DNA from: Xylogone sp. PMI_703
Lineage: Eukaryota; Ascomycota; Leotiomycetes
Direction of reading: 5' to 3'
DNA: 64,000 nt
Assembly: GCA_021399445.1 (NCBI GenBank)
Contig: JAJTUQ010000006.1
Coordinates: 3,844,001-3,908,000, forward strand
Both the position numbers and the translations under genes were made by a program. Shown here piece after piece: positions 10,604-22,755 of this stretch. Below the pieces are notes generated by a model. It ran no database searches, was not told where the DNA came from, and worked only from the letters and a program-made list of their open reading frames with translations. Every line of letters starts with the position of its first letter. Position 1 is the first letter of the stretch.

Positions 10604-12859
10604 ATGTCTAACGAGAAGCCTCGCCGTAAGATTACCCTAGAAACGCGATTTGGAGGTCCGAGAGGATCTCGAAGTCGAAAGGACCGACCCTGCGATGTGT
10701 GTCGCCAGCGCAAATCCGCCTGCGTGATAGCTGTGAAGCCACCCTGTAAGTCAGGACCCCGACCCTTCAGTCACTCTAACCAGAACATCCAGGTAGACTG
10801 TGCGAAATCAGAGGCTTGCAGTGTACATTTGCCTCTGCACCACGACTTCGTCGTCGATCAGACCCTGCTTCTACTCAAGTCGAGTTGGCAATCCAGGCTA
10901 CTTCCCGGTCTAATGGTGGGGAGACGCCATATAACCACGTCTCACCACAAGCTTCAAGATTTCCTATCCCAACAGCAGCAGTTAGACGAGACTCAGAGAA
11001 TTCATTTGCACAATCCTCTGCACATAACTCTCCAGATGACTCGACTCTTCAGCTTTCTGGTAACGGCAGACCTGTCGTCCCGGATAACTACAAGCAGAGC
11101 CGTGTCAAGCATTCTCTTGAGTATGGTAGACACCACACCGCTCACTTCATAGGGTTATCTGGAGAACAGGATACGAATCTATTAGCCTCCATCCGGTATA
11201 ACGTCCTCAATGAGACTAAATGCTTTGACTTTAATATACGCCAACTCTATCCGGGAAATCATGTCCAAGGTACACCCCCAATACACTTCTCAATCCTACA
11301 GGACGTGTCTTCAGAACGTGATCAGCGAATGAAAAGATTTGCTTCAGACGCCATCGAGTCCTACGTCGGAAAATACGGAGATGCACTGCTAAGACTATAC
11401 TTCCAATTTGTGCATCCTGTCTTTCCAGTCCTTTCAAAAGCCAGCATTCTGATGGACTATGCAAATGATAAGTTCAGCATACCCGTATCGCTCCGTGGTG
11501 TGATTTATGGTCTTGGCTGTGCGTTCTGGTCTCAAGATCCAACATTGAAACCCATCCCAGCTATCTCCCAGCCTGAGTTATTTGAACATGCACATACAGC
11601 ACTCAATCGAGAACTTGATTGCCCCAAGATATCTACATTGCAGACATGTCTGCTTATTCTCCACGAGCAGCCTGATGTAGCCGGAACCACTGAGAGTCCT
11701 AGGATCTGGGCTTTAGCATGCCAAGCTACTGCGTGTGCGCAAAGTCTTGGACTACACCAGGATCCAGCCTCCTGGAAGCTGCCATCATGGGAGAAAAGAC
11801 TTCGCAGGAGGTTATGGTGGATAACGTACAGCACGGATGCCTGGACATCTGTCTGTCACGGGCAGACACCACATATTCCAGGTGGCTCATTTGATACTCT
11901 TGATCTCACTATAGATGATTTGTCTTCCGATGAAGACGTAACTGGATTGCCGGGTGAACATCTAGTATCCGAGAGTGATCGGTCCTATAATCGTGACTAT
12001 GCAAATCGGCATTTGGAGATAATGAAGTTGACCAAGATACTTCGAGGAGTCATCGATAATACCGGGTAAGCTTGATGTTCCTCACTTAGCGTCAAATTCA
12101 CAGGGCTTACCAATGTGTCTAGGACTCTGGTTAATTATCGGCAAAGTGTTCAGAAACTAGATATTGCTCCAAGAGAAAGCATAATCTGGAGGTACAAAAT
12201 TGCAGTTGATCAAACCCTCCTTCTGTTGCCACGCTCCATGATGTTTGAGTTGACCTCAGCACAAACTTCCCCACGAATAAACGGTGTGTAAAATCCCCTG
12301 GCTACCCTAATACTCTGCTCAACCAAAATCCCTCAGGATATATGCATTTGGCTTCCTTCGCCGTCAAATTCCACATCCTCCGGGGTTTAATGGCTCCGGC
12401 GACACCTGAGTCTAAATCCGATCCCAGCTCGAGGCTTTGCCATTATTTCAATGACGCTCTCGTCGAAGGAAAAAATTTTGTGGGATTCGTGGCTAAAATC
12501 AGAATTCAGGATCTCTATGTTTTCTGGCCTCGACTTAAGTGACACTCTCTATCATTTGAAGTATCTTACTGATACCTCCTACAGACAGTAGAACGAACCT
12601 TATATTATCAACCAATTTTCTTATATATCTTTTCTTCTGCGCCTCCAATGAAACGCAAGTCGCTAGTGCATATGAAATGCTTCAGAGATATCAAGGTATC
12701 CTACAATCTTTGGCAAAAGCATCGGATTGGAGCACAATTGGCTTGATTCGTCCATCACTTCTACGAACACAATCATTCTTCCACGGTGCTGCTGAAGGGA
12801 TCAGACTGGCTGGACAAGATCCAGCAATGCCAATCAATGACAGTGTAGTTAACAAGTGA
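10604..12859 (+). CDS. Zn2Cys6 transcription factor, DAL81/TamA-like
   Basis: Five exons (10604-10745, 10793-12065, 12123-12283, 12337-12538, 12589-12859) give 682 residues; lengths sum to a multiple of three. The first intron (47 bases) splits the fourth cysteine codon of the zinc cluster. Splicing restores CxxC-x6-C-x7-CxxC-x6-C (CDVCRQRKSAC, then PPCRLCEIRGLQC). The middle region is a fungal transcription-factor domain: LYFQFVHPVFPVLSK, RIWALACQATACAQSLGLHQD and WEKRLRRRLWW. That block, plus a C-terminal FWPRLNR and TNFLIYLFFCAS segment, resembles DAL81/TamA-type regulators of nitrogen and nucleobase catabolism. It is convergent with the oxygenase gene, with 52 bases between stop codons, and near an NCS1 permease. 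It probably controls both; that is inference. Confidence 0.9.
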
Positions 12860-12911
12860 ATGATTGTACAAATTACAACAAAGACCGCGGTATTACACTG
12901 CCAAAATAACA

Positions 12912-14100
12912 TCATCCTACCACTGCTGCTGTCTGAGTTGGCTTCTCCGGATATTGTAACTTTGCCCGCCTCAGCCTATATTCTCTTTGAATAACTGGCT
13001 CATATTTGGCCGGATTCTTTGCATCAGTACACTCCTTTATAACCTCAATCTTTGCATCAATGTCTGGGCTCACAAAATAAGGAATCGAATACCTAGCACG
13101 AGTCATTCGCTCCTCACCTGTAAAGCGGTCTGCTGCAGGTGGTAGAGTAACTCGATGTAAGGTTGATTTCAGATAATCTAAGAAACAGGTCAGTTCGAAG
13201 ATTTTGAAACAGAGGGACGCAAACATCGCACCGTTGCTCCACCTCATTAATAAATCCCCAATATTCATAACACAGCCATTCTTCACGGGCTCTGCCCTGA
13301 TAAACTCTCCTGGTTGGTACTGGTTTTCCACTTCCAGCCCTCCACAATCATCCTGGAAAAGCATTGTGATACTTCCCCAGTCGCTATGCGCTGGCATACG
13401 CGCGTTCTTCCCGCTCTCTAGCATCGCGGCTGGGATGGGTGGATAATGTAATAAACGAAGTTGGTTGTTGTGGCCAGCATGGAATTTTACCAAGAACTCA
13501 GGATCCTCTAGGCCCAGACCGAGTCCAATAGCTGAGAGAATCTCATGGGCTGCACCATTACACGTCCAGTAGAAAGATGTCATGAATTCTCGAAAGCCCG
13601 GAAGGATATTCGAAGGGAGCCAGATGTTCGGTTGCTCCTCGTTGGATTCGCTCCCAATTTCGTAGCTTTCCTGTAATAACTATTTAATACAATATCATTT
13701 CGTATGAGACGATACTGAAAGAATAGATTTATCTAACCTTGCAATCTGTCACCTCCCTCAACTTCTTCCCTAGTTCCTCATCTGTACTAATAACCTGGCT
13801 GACCTTCTCCAAACCCGGCCAGCTGTACCCTCGATGTACAGTTGGCCCATCTGGATGTGGAGCCAGCATTTTCTCTTCGGTCTTCAGATCAAAAAGTCGC
13901 TTTGACCAGGAGAAGGCCTCTTCGAGGAGATCAGTCGGGACGCCATGGTTAATAATACACACAAAGCCAACATTATGGCACGCATCAACGAGCTGTTTTG
14001 CGATTCGAAGGCGGACCTCTGGAGTAGACGCAGGGTGCCACTCCGCGAAATCAACAACCGGAATGCTTGTTCGAGGGTTTTGTTGTCCTGCTGAAGCCAT
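12912..14100 (-). CDS. 2-oxoglutarate/Fe(II) oxygenase, thymine-dioxygenase-like
   Basis: Three exons (13738-14100, 13232-13670, 12912-13177) encode 355 residues. The protein belongs to the isopenicillin-N-synthase-like DIOX_N/2OG-FeII_Oxy family, which hydroxylates small molecules using O2 and 2-oxoglutarate. The N-terminal block is IPVVDFAEW and INHGVP. The iron ligands are the H and D of PAHSDWGS and the H of STLHRVTLP; the 2-oxoglutarate-binding arginine is in RYSIPYF. RGYSWPGLEKVSQ, ESYEIG and NQLRLLHYPP are blocks I associate with fungal thymine 7-hydroxylase-type enzymes. A nucleobase permease starts about 700 bases away on the opposite strand, which supports a base as substrate. Flavonol or gibberellin-like substrates cannot be excluded. 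Confidence 0.9.
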
Positions 14101-14795
14101 ATTTCATTATCGATATTGCTATCACCATCCAAATTTACTGAAAGTGAGGTACAATGCCAGCTTACTGCTGTAAAACGATAGACGTGAGCCTTCCTCAACG
14201 CAAGTCACCCTTACAATATCTCAAATCTGGAGTTGCGATGGTTGACTCAAGTCAGCTGGTTTTGATCGGGCAACTTCTTTCGACATTGACCAGTGATCGT
14301 ATGGATCTTGGACTTGACTTGCCCTATCAGCAGCTCTCCAAATGGCGATTATCAACCTCATCCCACTTTTACGATCGCCCAACTGTCTGACAGAAAGAGA
14401 CCTTGGCGCACTATCATAGGAAGCCGGAGGCGAATCAGTAAGGAGATTGGCTATTTAGGCGGTAGGTTTTGACGTTACAGCCTGCAAGGCTTGCCAGGTA
14501 AGAGACTATGCCTATCGCTCAATTCCAGCACAACAGGAGATCGGAAATTTCCAGACCCGTGTCACACCAGCGGTCACTGCGGAGTAACTCCATGTCGTTG
14601 CTTGGAGAATCTAGCCATATGCTTATCTTCTCGTTATCATCAAGAGATTCTGGAGTGCAGGATCCGAACATATAGAGTCCTCTGTGGACCTGTCGAAGTC
14701 TAGCATGCTACGCACTTGTCTCGTTCGTTCTCGAGACATCGAACAATTACCAAGGCGAGGAAGAATAAATGCAGCGTAGAGTAACTTCGACAAAA
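14101..14795. promoter_or_regulatory. Shared divergent promoter region (oxygenase / permease)
   Basis: This 695-base region lies between the divergent start codons of the 2-oxoglutarate oxygenase and the NCS1 permease, so a common regulator could act on both. I see no convincing coding sequence in it, and I have not assigned individual sites. Confidence 0.45.
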
Positions 14796-16705
14796 ATGGT
14801 GTCAGAGAAGACGAAAGATAGGATAGCCTACTGGGCTCGAAAACTGGAATGCCCTGTGGATGATGACGCCAACTATGAGAACACATATGTATGCACCTCC
14901 ATTCTCCCAGCACATGCGAATGCGTATACTAAGATATAAGGTTTAGTGGTGCAATCGGGACTTGATCCCCATTCCGGAAGATCGGAGAACGTGGACGTGG
15001 CAAGGTTTTGCTGGGTACTGGATAATCACAGGTATAAAGCAATATGCATTTTTCTATGATTGGGGCTGATTTCTTCATTTCAAGGCGCAAACAATTCAGC
15101 CTGGACAGCTGGATCCACACTCTTGGCACTCGGCCTTAGTGTTGGACAGTCGATGGGTATTATCGTTGGAGCCTCATTCATCATTTCCATGATTGCTGTA
15201 GTGGCAGGATGGATGGGCTCTCACGATTATCTTGGCTTTACTGTCATGTCTAGAGCTTCATGGGGTATGATAGGGGGTTTCTGGCCCGTGCTAAATAGAA
15301 TTGTTACAGCATGTATTTGGATGGGAGTCCAGACATACTGGGGTGGTCAAGCTGTCAAGATCATTCTCGGGGCTGTCATAGGTCCGAAGTACGCGTTCAT
15401 GACCAACACTCTTCCACTGTCCGCCAATGTCGACACCTGTAGCTTGGTGAGCTTCTTCATCTTTTTGGCAATCTTCTGTCCCATGTTGTGGATTCCACCC
15501 GAGAAGCTCCAGCTACCATTGAAGGTAACTATGTACTGCTAGCCCGGAGAAATAGGTTCTGTATGATTGACATTAGCATAGATTGCGTTCATCATGATTG
15601 TGTGTAATATTTTCGGCATGCTCATCTGGTCTGTCAGAGCAGCACACGGAGCAGGAGCGCTTATAAACTCACCAGCCACTGTGTCAGGCAGTACCTTGAG
15701 CTGGAATATAGTGTATGGGATTCAAGCAATCCTTGGTCTGTGGAGCGGAGGGATTGTTGGACAATCTGACTGGACTCGCTATGCTAAAACCCCTAACGCG
15801 TCTCTCTTCGGTCAAGGGGTCACTTGTCCGTTGACTATTATCGTTACCGCCCTCTGTGGACTTATCATTACCTCTGCCTCTGCTACCATTTATGGCGAGT
15901 ATTTCTGGAACCCGTTCCTCTTGCTTCTTCACATTCAGTCCGTCTCTATGACACCTGCAGCACGCGCTGGCACATTTTTCTCTGGGCTTTGCTTCCTTGC
16001 TTCACAAATGTCGCTCTGTATCGTACTAAATGCCATGTCAACAGGCATGGATATGGCCGCACTATGTCCAAGATGGATCAATATTCGACGTGGTTGCTAT
16101 ATCCTAACTGTCATCGCCGTTGCCATTTGCCCTTGGAACTTTGTCAATAATGTCACCACCTTCATCACTGTACTCTCCGGCTGGTCTATCTTTCTATCTG
16201 GTATGACTGGAATTCTCATATTTGACTACTTTCTAGTGAGGAAATGCCAGTTACATAAAGGCGACATGTATAAATCCGGAAAGGAATCGGCATATTGGTA
16301 TACAGCCGGCTTCAATTGGCGTGCAATTGTATCATGGATGATGGGAGTGTGGCCCCTTCTACGTATGTCTCCACCATTCTATCCGACTCGGTATTATTTT
16401 TTACTAATAATCTCCCAGCTGGCTTCGTCCGTCGAGTTCAAGGTGTCAGTAACGGCAATGGCTGGGATCATGTATATGATTTGAGTTACTTCTTTGGCTT
16501 TTTTGTATCAGGAGTTATCCACTGGGGACTGCATACTGCATTTCCTACTTCAAAACAGACAGGAGCCTCGCCGTTCGAGATGGAATTGCATAGGACCAGG
16601 ATTGCACATTTGGATGGTAGAATTGCAGGAGGATATGTAGAGAGTGCTACTAGTTATGACCCTGAAGTTGTGACCATTGGGAAGGAGAAGGAAGTTAATA
16701 TTTGA
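14796..16705 (+). CDS. NCS1 nucleobase permease (Fur/uracil-allantoin type)
   Basis: Five exons (14796-14888, 14947-15031, 15085-15524, 15582-16362, 16419-16705) encode 561 residues. It is a twelve-helix nucleobase:cation symporter of the plasma membrane. Diagnostic segments are NRDLIPIPEDRRTW before helix 1, then TGANNSAWTAGSTLLALGLS. Others are GSHDYLGFTVMSRASWGMIGG, LWSGGIVGQSDWTRYAKTP, CPWNFVNN and FDYFLVRKCQLH. The intron 1 acceptor must be the second AG (gtttag), because the first would leave an in-frame TAG. Specificity (uracil, thymine, allantoin, hydantoin) cannot be read from these motifs. The neighbouring thymine-dioxygenase-like gene makes a pyrimidine likely. Confidence 0.93.
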
Positions 16706-17232
16706 TCTCTAACTAACGTAGATCTTCATGAATATGATACAGCTCTCATTGACATGCGAAAAATACGAAGCTAGTAGCCTTATTTATTTTAATATTCAAA
16801 TAAAGCTAACTTTTTCCTATATACCACCAAACATGAGCAAGATTTTATGGTCTATATGGTTGTAGTCTGCACATAAAGATCCAACAAGATTACTTTTTGC
16901 AGCATTATGTTTCCCTATTCAGTACCGCACAGCTGATTTATTCCATCTACATGAACCAGTATCTGAGGTAATAGTTGGATAACCGGAGAATAATTTCATC
17001 TTATATAATATTACAAAACAGTTTGAAAGGTGCAGCGTGTGGTATGCATAGTTTAACTCATAGTCATATTGGATTTCGAAGGACTATTTACAGTTTACGT
17101 TACATCAGCCATGATAAGTAGACCAATCGACGAAGCTGCCTGTTGCAAACATAGAAATGCTACATCCCATATGGTGTCAAGCCACACACTGACCTCCACC
17201 ATCAAACGCTTGCATTTCTTTCCAATCCTGGT
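16706..17232. other. Intergenic, convergent 3' ends
   Basis: This AT-rich spacer lies between the 3' ends of the permease gene and the secreted-protein gene, which run towards each other. No gene is seen. Terminator and polyadenylation signals for both genes must lie here but are not distinctive. Confidence 0.4.
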
Positions 17233-18068
17233 CTAATTGGAAGGGGCAGGGGTCGTTTCGAATATAACGTTATCCACAAAGTATGTAAGGACGCGAATGC
17301 CTCCGTTGACGACCGGTTCATCGATAGTCGCCTGGATCTCGAAAAGTATATATGGCTCTGAGACTTCGAGTGTGATTTCGTATGGGCCTGCTCCATTTTT
17401 GGAAGGAACAAATGTGAAGCCTGACCTTTCGTCAACTAAACCAAAATCTGTTGCCATAGTGCTAATTAGGATAGCATGATTGCTATGAAGCTATCCGATA
17501 TAATTAGTAATTTAGCAGTTATAGGCGAATGATGTGTTAAATCCTTACTTCGGTCTCATTGAGCTGGACACCAACTGAAAAGCTGACATTGCCGGAAAGT
17601 CTCTGGCTAAAGTCAGATAACTGAAAAGCAAGGCTTGAACCACTTGGGACCACGGCAACATTCGGTCCCGCAGTCGCAAACCCAAAGGGGTTAAGCACGT
17701 TCAATGTATTTTGATTCGGAGGTTTGCATGAGTTGGTAACTGTTGTGTTCACCAGGCTCACAGCCGAATTTTCGTTGAGTGATATAGAAAGGTTCTAATT
17801 TCAAAATATAAGCAAATATCATGCACCATTTCCACAAGCATGTAATTATACCTTGACAACTTGATTGGCTTCGAAAGTAAACTTTCCACAGTCTGCATCG
17901 TTGGAAATTTGGATGTCTTCCCACTAGGTCAAGGCACATTGTTAGAAGAGTGATTGATACAAGGCAGCCGTGTGGAAACCGGACTCATACGTCAAAAGAT
18001 ATGGTTCCAGCTTGAGCTTGAGCAAAGACTGCCGCCGCAATTAGGGATAAAGGTGCTAATGACTTCAT
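17233..18068 (-). CDS. Secreted glycoprotein of unknown function
   Basis: Four exons (17991-18068, 17852-17923, 17549-17794, 17233-17490) encode 217 residues, all joins phase 0. The third intron has a clear TTACTAAT branch site, and using the acceptor ggatag keeps the frame open. The protein begins with a classic signal peptide (MKSLAPLSLIAAAVFAQAQA) and has no later membrane segment. The mature part has only two cysteines (DADCGKF, NSCKPP) and several N-glycosylation sequons (NLS, NTT, NVS, NET). Its beta-strand-rich pattern suggests a compact extracellular domain. I do not recognise a family. It could be a cell-wall or host-interface protein. Confidence 0.8.
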
Positions 18069-19561
18069 GATGGCGTTGTCTTCGAGGTCAAATGTATCTA
18101 TTCGAATGTAAATCCTTGGGTTTGCGACAAGGTGTCTCGAATGGCAAGTATCCTCGTTGGCCGACCATATACACGTCCATTTATATTTTCTTTATCGGAT
18201 GGACTCAACCGCAAGTCCAGCATTAGATGTCAGAATATATATTAATTTTTTTTGAATCTGGTTATACCGAAAAGCGGATGGAATGATTATGAACGGAGTG
18301 CATGCCTACAAGAGGTATTCCCTCTTTAGCCACCATTCAAAGGGCCAGGCACATGATTAGCCTGCCTATTTCATCTTAATTAAATCTCAGGGGGAAAGGG
18401 AAGAGGAGCCTAATTCTAACAAATCTCCGGCTGTGCCTGAGAGCGCCCCTCCCGCATGACCTAGATGGCATATTTTTTATGCAACTCCGTAAATTGTTGC
18501 GCGTCTTAGTGTCAGCTACACAGTACAATGAACCCATGCCAGTACATTAGTGTATAACAAGATGAATCCCGTTAATTAGCCTGTGGAGTTACCCCAAAGG
18601 TCGACGGAGACCAATAAGCACAAGAAATCTAATTGCGACAAGGCAAAATAGCATTACCATATTAAGCAGTTATCAGCTCTTCGCCTCATCGTTAAAAGCA
18701 AGTTAATATCGCCATCCAGGGAAAGCTCCGTACCCTGCTAATACGATCTCTCGGCGAAGCCGGCAATCTTGTTCATTCCGGTAAAAGGCCGCTGCACAGA
18801 TGAGTGTTTTTAGATGCACCAAGGGACGATGCTACTTTATCGGTGCAGGAGCTGGGGTTGCCATTCCGCCGAATGCTAAAATTGGCGTCGGAGCAACCAG
18901 CAACAACACCGAATACATTTCAATTCGAATATTAAAATGTTTACAGTCGTTCATTCTGGGAATTTGTAATTGTGAGAACTTCAACTTTAACCTTAAAATC
19001 GAGGCATTTTTGTTTTATTACGTAAACTATAAACATTGATCATGTAAAATCTCAATCATGTATTAAATAGCTTTAGATTAAGTTCTCATTAAAATTGTAT
19101 GTTAAAATTCAATATGGTTGTTGAATTTGCTAGCGGCCAGTTTTACGAGATATCGCAGTAAATTTAAGTGATCCATCTGACTGGGTGATTTGACTGAGTG
19201 GGATTTACGTTACCTCAGTACAATCGTTTACGTAAAGCGATACATCTTCGAATTAAAAGCAACTTGGTAGCCAAACCGCGGGATAAAAGCTTAAACCCGT
19301 CACTTGTCTCCTATATCCGCCCCCAATCTTCTTATATAATATTAATGTTTGAAGATACATAGTATGATAACTGAAACTTTGCTACCTTGATTGACCCTCT
19401 GTCAATGGGAATATTGGTTATCTTTATTTAATTAATGAATAACGTACGACTCGGGGCAATTACTACTCTTATATCTATATAAGCATCGGGCAGCGTTTAC
19501 CGAGATTGGACATCTTTCGAGCCTCCGGCCTCTTCCACAGAGAATATTGTATCCATCAAAA
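18069..19561. other. Intergenic region, 1.5 kb, no firm gene
   Basis: This region separates the divergent promoters of the secreted protein and the reductase gene. A 79-codon frame at 18800-19039 has no recognisable motif and runs into very AT-rich sequence, so I do not call it. A TATATAAGC element at 19476-19484 lies about 80 bases before the reductase ATG. Confidence 0.4.
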
Positions 19562-20646
19562 ATGGCCTTAGAAAACATCAAGTACCTGGCCTTAAGACAA
19601 GGTGGCTCTCTAGTACCTACTTCGGCCACCAAGCCAACTATTACTGAACCTAATGAGGTTATGATTCGACTGAAAGCTATTGCTATAAACCCAGCAGACT
19701 ACAAAATGGTAGATTATGGCCGTAGAGTGGAATCATGGCCCTGTGTGCCGGGCTTAGACGGTTCTGGTATTGTTGAAGCCATAGGAGAGGAAGTCAAGAA
19801 CTTCAAAGTGGGCGATGAAGTGCTGGCAATGTTTACGTCCGGTGATCGTGGTGCGTCCTTCCAGAGCTTTGCTGTGGTAAAGGAGATGATGGTGGCTAAA
19901 AAGCCATCGGCATGGTCGTTTGAGGAAGCTGCAAGTCTAGCGTGTGTTGTCCATATCTATTTTGAATATATTGTGCATAACTAACGCACTCTCTCGCTTC
20001 TAGCGTATGTTACTTCACCGCCGTCACGGCTCTTGGGGTTGGTTTGAAAACCCCATTACCATTTCTCAATGATGAGCCGCAACCTGCTGGGATCAGTCTA
20101 ACTTCAGTCTTGATCCTGGGAGGTAGCTCGTCCCTTGGCGCAGCTGTAATTCAACTACTCCGTATTTCAATTCCGGATTGCATAATTCTGGCCACCAGCT
20201 CTCCAAAACATCATAGCCATATTATTGACATTGGTGCTAATAAAGCTCTTGACCGAAGCTCGGAGGCGTTAATAGAGCAAGTGAAGTTGGCTTCTGGATC
20301 TCGAGGTGTTGATGCGATCCTTGATGCGGTTGGTGCGGGTAGTACGCAAAGAGACATATTCCGGGCATTTGATCCAGATGGACCCAAACGATATGCTCAA
20401 GTATGGACCGGGGATGAAGAAATTGCAGCACCCAGCGGTGTAGATTCGGTGATGTTCAGGGCTGCAGATGCAGCCGGGATGCAAGGAGGCAGGAACATAA
20501 TGAGAGCACTGCAAACACTATTAGAGGAAGATAAGTACAAGTTGCCGCTTCCCGTGCGTATAGTTGGTGGGTTTGATAAGTTAGAAGAAGGCCTAGAGCT
20601 AATGCGTAAAGGCGTTAGTGGGGAAAAGCTAGTAGTATCTGTTTAG
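19562..20646 (+). CDS. MDR-family enoyl/quinone reductase (trans-ER-like)
   Basis: Two exons (19562-19941, 20004-20646; intron with branch ACTAAC) encode 340 residues. I chose the ATG at 19562, whose product MALENIKYLALRQGG starts the GroES-like fold; an ATG 15 bases earlier is also in frame. Motifs are INPADYKMVDYG, PCVPGLDGSGIVEAIGEEV, FKVGDEVLAMF and the nucleotide-binding turn LILGGSSSLGAAVIQLLR. It lacks the cysteine/histidine zinc ligands of true alcohol dehydrogenases. That fits the zinc-free quinone-oxidoreductase branch, which includes the stand-alone enoyl reductases of fungal polyketide pathways. It sits at the start of a run of secondary-metabolism-type genes. The substrate is unknown. 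Confidence 0.9.
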
Positions 20647-20989
20647 ATCCCACCAGAAGACTGGAGAATATATATCCCGGTGCTGCACTTAACTCATAAC
20701 GAAGATGTCGAGGTTATAATATGTTGATCTCGTAGGCACTAACATATATGTCAAGCTTCTCGACAGATGCCAACAGACTTATATCTCTGCAGTTCAGCAA
20801 TTCCTGGATGACAATAACTTAAAATACTCGAGTAGCATGAATGCCGCCAGTTCATTCAGTGCTTCATATAGCTCCACTCGACCACTATTCTATTGCTTTT
20901 ATTCTACAGCTCAATTCACAACTATCACCAATACACTCTATGTTACCACTTGCTACATTGCCATAGCCTGACCAGCCACATATTTATGA

Positions 20990-22755
20990 TTATTCTGACA
21001 ACGAAGAAGTCTCTAAGGTAACTATTCCTGTTATTGCTTTTTGTATAGTTTTAAAACTGACTAAAATCCAGAGGAATAAGACGCAGACTGAAAGAATTAT
21101 ACTTAAAATCTGGAAAAACTTGGATGGAAGCTCTTGCCCAAGTAACTTCGTGCTGGTAGCATAGACACCAAGGGGGAAAATACAACTCCACCAACTCATG
21201 TTGAAAGGGAAGGGTCGGAGCTTATAAGCTGTTAGGATGGCAAAGAGTAACCATATCATGCCAAACCCCCACATAATTATGGCCACAAGAAACCCTACAA
21301 CATAGAGCACATCACCAGCTAAAGGGTGAAGCGTGTGCGTTTGAGGGAATACCTTCATGGCAACCTTTCCCAGCTGGAGTATTCTAGCGCTATTGTCAGC
21401 ATAATTCTCAAATCTGGGGACTAATAGAACGGACCCAAAACCACCTAGTCCAAGAGGGCCAACTGGTATGAACGCGGTTACAACAGACTCTTTGGGAGGT
21501 AGTTTATATACTGCGAAGAACATATTATTAAATGGGGGTTTGTTTGTTGAAGCCCATCAAGGAACGTACTGGCTAGTCGTTGGTAATAAATTACCAATAT
21601 GATCATTGCAAATGGCACTCCCATGCCCCATATCATGTAGCTAACAAGAAGAGTCCAGAGGGCATGATGAGAGGGCAGTACGTCGGAGACGATACTTCCC
21701 GTACCAGCAGCGACAACTGTTGCCAAGAAAGGGAAAAGATATACTAAAATGTATCAGTTTTGAGTAGTAAGCCAATATTATGCCATACAGACCTGCTGTC
21801 ATTTCTTGTAAAACTCCTTCCGTTGGATGATTCATGCTGGAAGCCCACAATATTAGTCGTTAAACTTCGAATACATTAAGGGTATTACCGCCTTACCCAA
21901 TAAAAGGGAGAGTAAAGGAGATCACAATTGCAACGGTAGCATTGAATATCCATAAAGCCCAAGCAATTGTTGGCCAAGGGTGACCCCAGGCTGGGACGCA
22001 AACGAACACAATCATATTAATCTGTCTGATTAGCAAGATAAAGATATGAAAAGAGGAGTAGCGTACAATTGTGCCTGCACTCTACCTGTTAATCTTGAGG
22101 GCTAGGAATTAGTGTAGCTGTCCGAGTAAACTTACCGAGACTCATACTATATGCGCCGAAAAACAAAATTTCAGTATAATACCTATCCACGATATTCCGT
22201 GTTTCTGGATATAGTATGTATCGTAGAAGCAAGACGCAAGTGAACAGGCTAAATAAGACGACATTAAGGCAGAATACAGTGACTGAAAGCCAGTACAGCC
22301 AGTTGTCATGAATAGCCATATCGTAGAGTAGAATTGAAGAAATTCCCGTCCCTATAGTTATAGTGAATACTCTGCAAAATACATCTTAGCATATTATGAC
22401 AGCCGTAAAATGTGAACAAGTCTTAACCTTGGTGAAAAATTCTTAACTGTCCTAGATGGGCCCAGTGTCAACTCCACTGTATGATATTTTCTAGTCCGTG
22501 ATTATGGATCCCCTACCTTCGCCACAAAATGTTGTGATCATGCCCGCGTAGTTCACGGGCATATGCCATCCTCGATTGGGCCTTGGAGCTTCGATCATAT
22601 TGCTCCTTCAATGTCTGCTGCGGACCCAGGCGGAAGCATAGGGCTGGTTGAGAACGCCCCAATTGCTCGTTAGATCTTGTATTACGAAGAGGAGTCTGTT
22701 GGATATATCCGTAATCCTCAGAATCTGTTCCTCTGCTTCCTTGGAAAACTTCCAT
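20990..22755 (-). CDS. TDT-family transporter (SSU1 sulfite / Mae1 malate type)
   Basis: This is a ten-helix plasma-membrane exporter of the tellurite-resistance/dicarboxylate transporter family. Exons are read as about 22526-22755, 22428-22490, 22136-22371, 22067-22074, 21897-22021, 21793-21836, 21570-21743 and 20990-21510, giving about 466 residues. Diagnostic segments are SPRVFTITIGTGISSILL, LFFGAYSMSLG, NMIVFVCVPAWG, VVAAGTGSIVSDVLP, HALWTLLVSYMIWG and PFNMSWWSCIFPLGVYA. The last block is a family signature shared by sulfite pumps and malate carriers. An 8-base exon is needed to restore the conserved TIINM junction. The first intron is unusually short whichever donor is used (26 or 35 bases), so the extreme N-terminus is uncertain. 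The cluster position suggests efflux of a small anion or product. Confidence 0.85.
22067..22074 (-). other. 8-nt micro-exon of the TDT transporter gene
   Basis: The 8 bases GCACAATT (minus strand) are preceded by gtgcag and followed by gtacgc. Joining them to the flanking exons (…CTC G, then ATT AAT ATG…) gives L-G-T-I-I-N-M, the sequence expected in this family. Without the micro-exon the frame breaks. Flanking introns are 61 and 45 bases. Confidence 0.75.

Noticed and set aside
12342..12859. Two separate small genes downstream of the first Zn2Cys6 gene
   Set aside because: They join in frame as exons 4 and 5 of the regulator, with canonical splice sites and the FWPRLN…NFLIYLFF pattern.
18800..19039. 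79-codon frame in the spacer before the MDR reductase
   Set aside because: Its second half is low-complexity AT-rich sequence and there is no family similarity.
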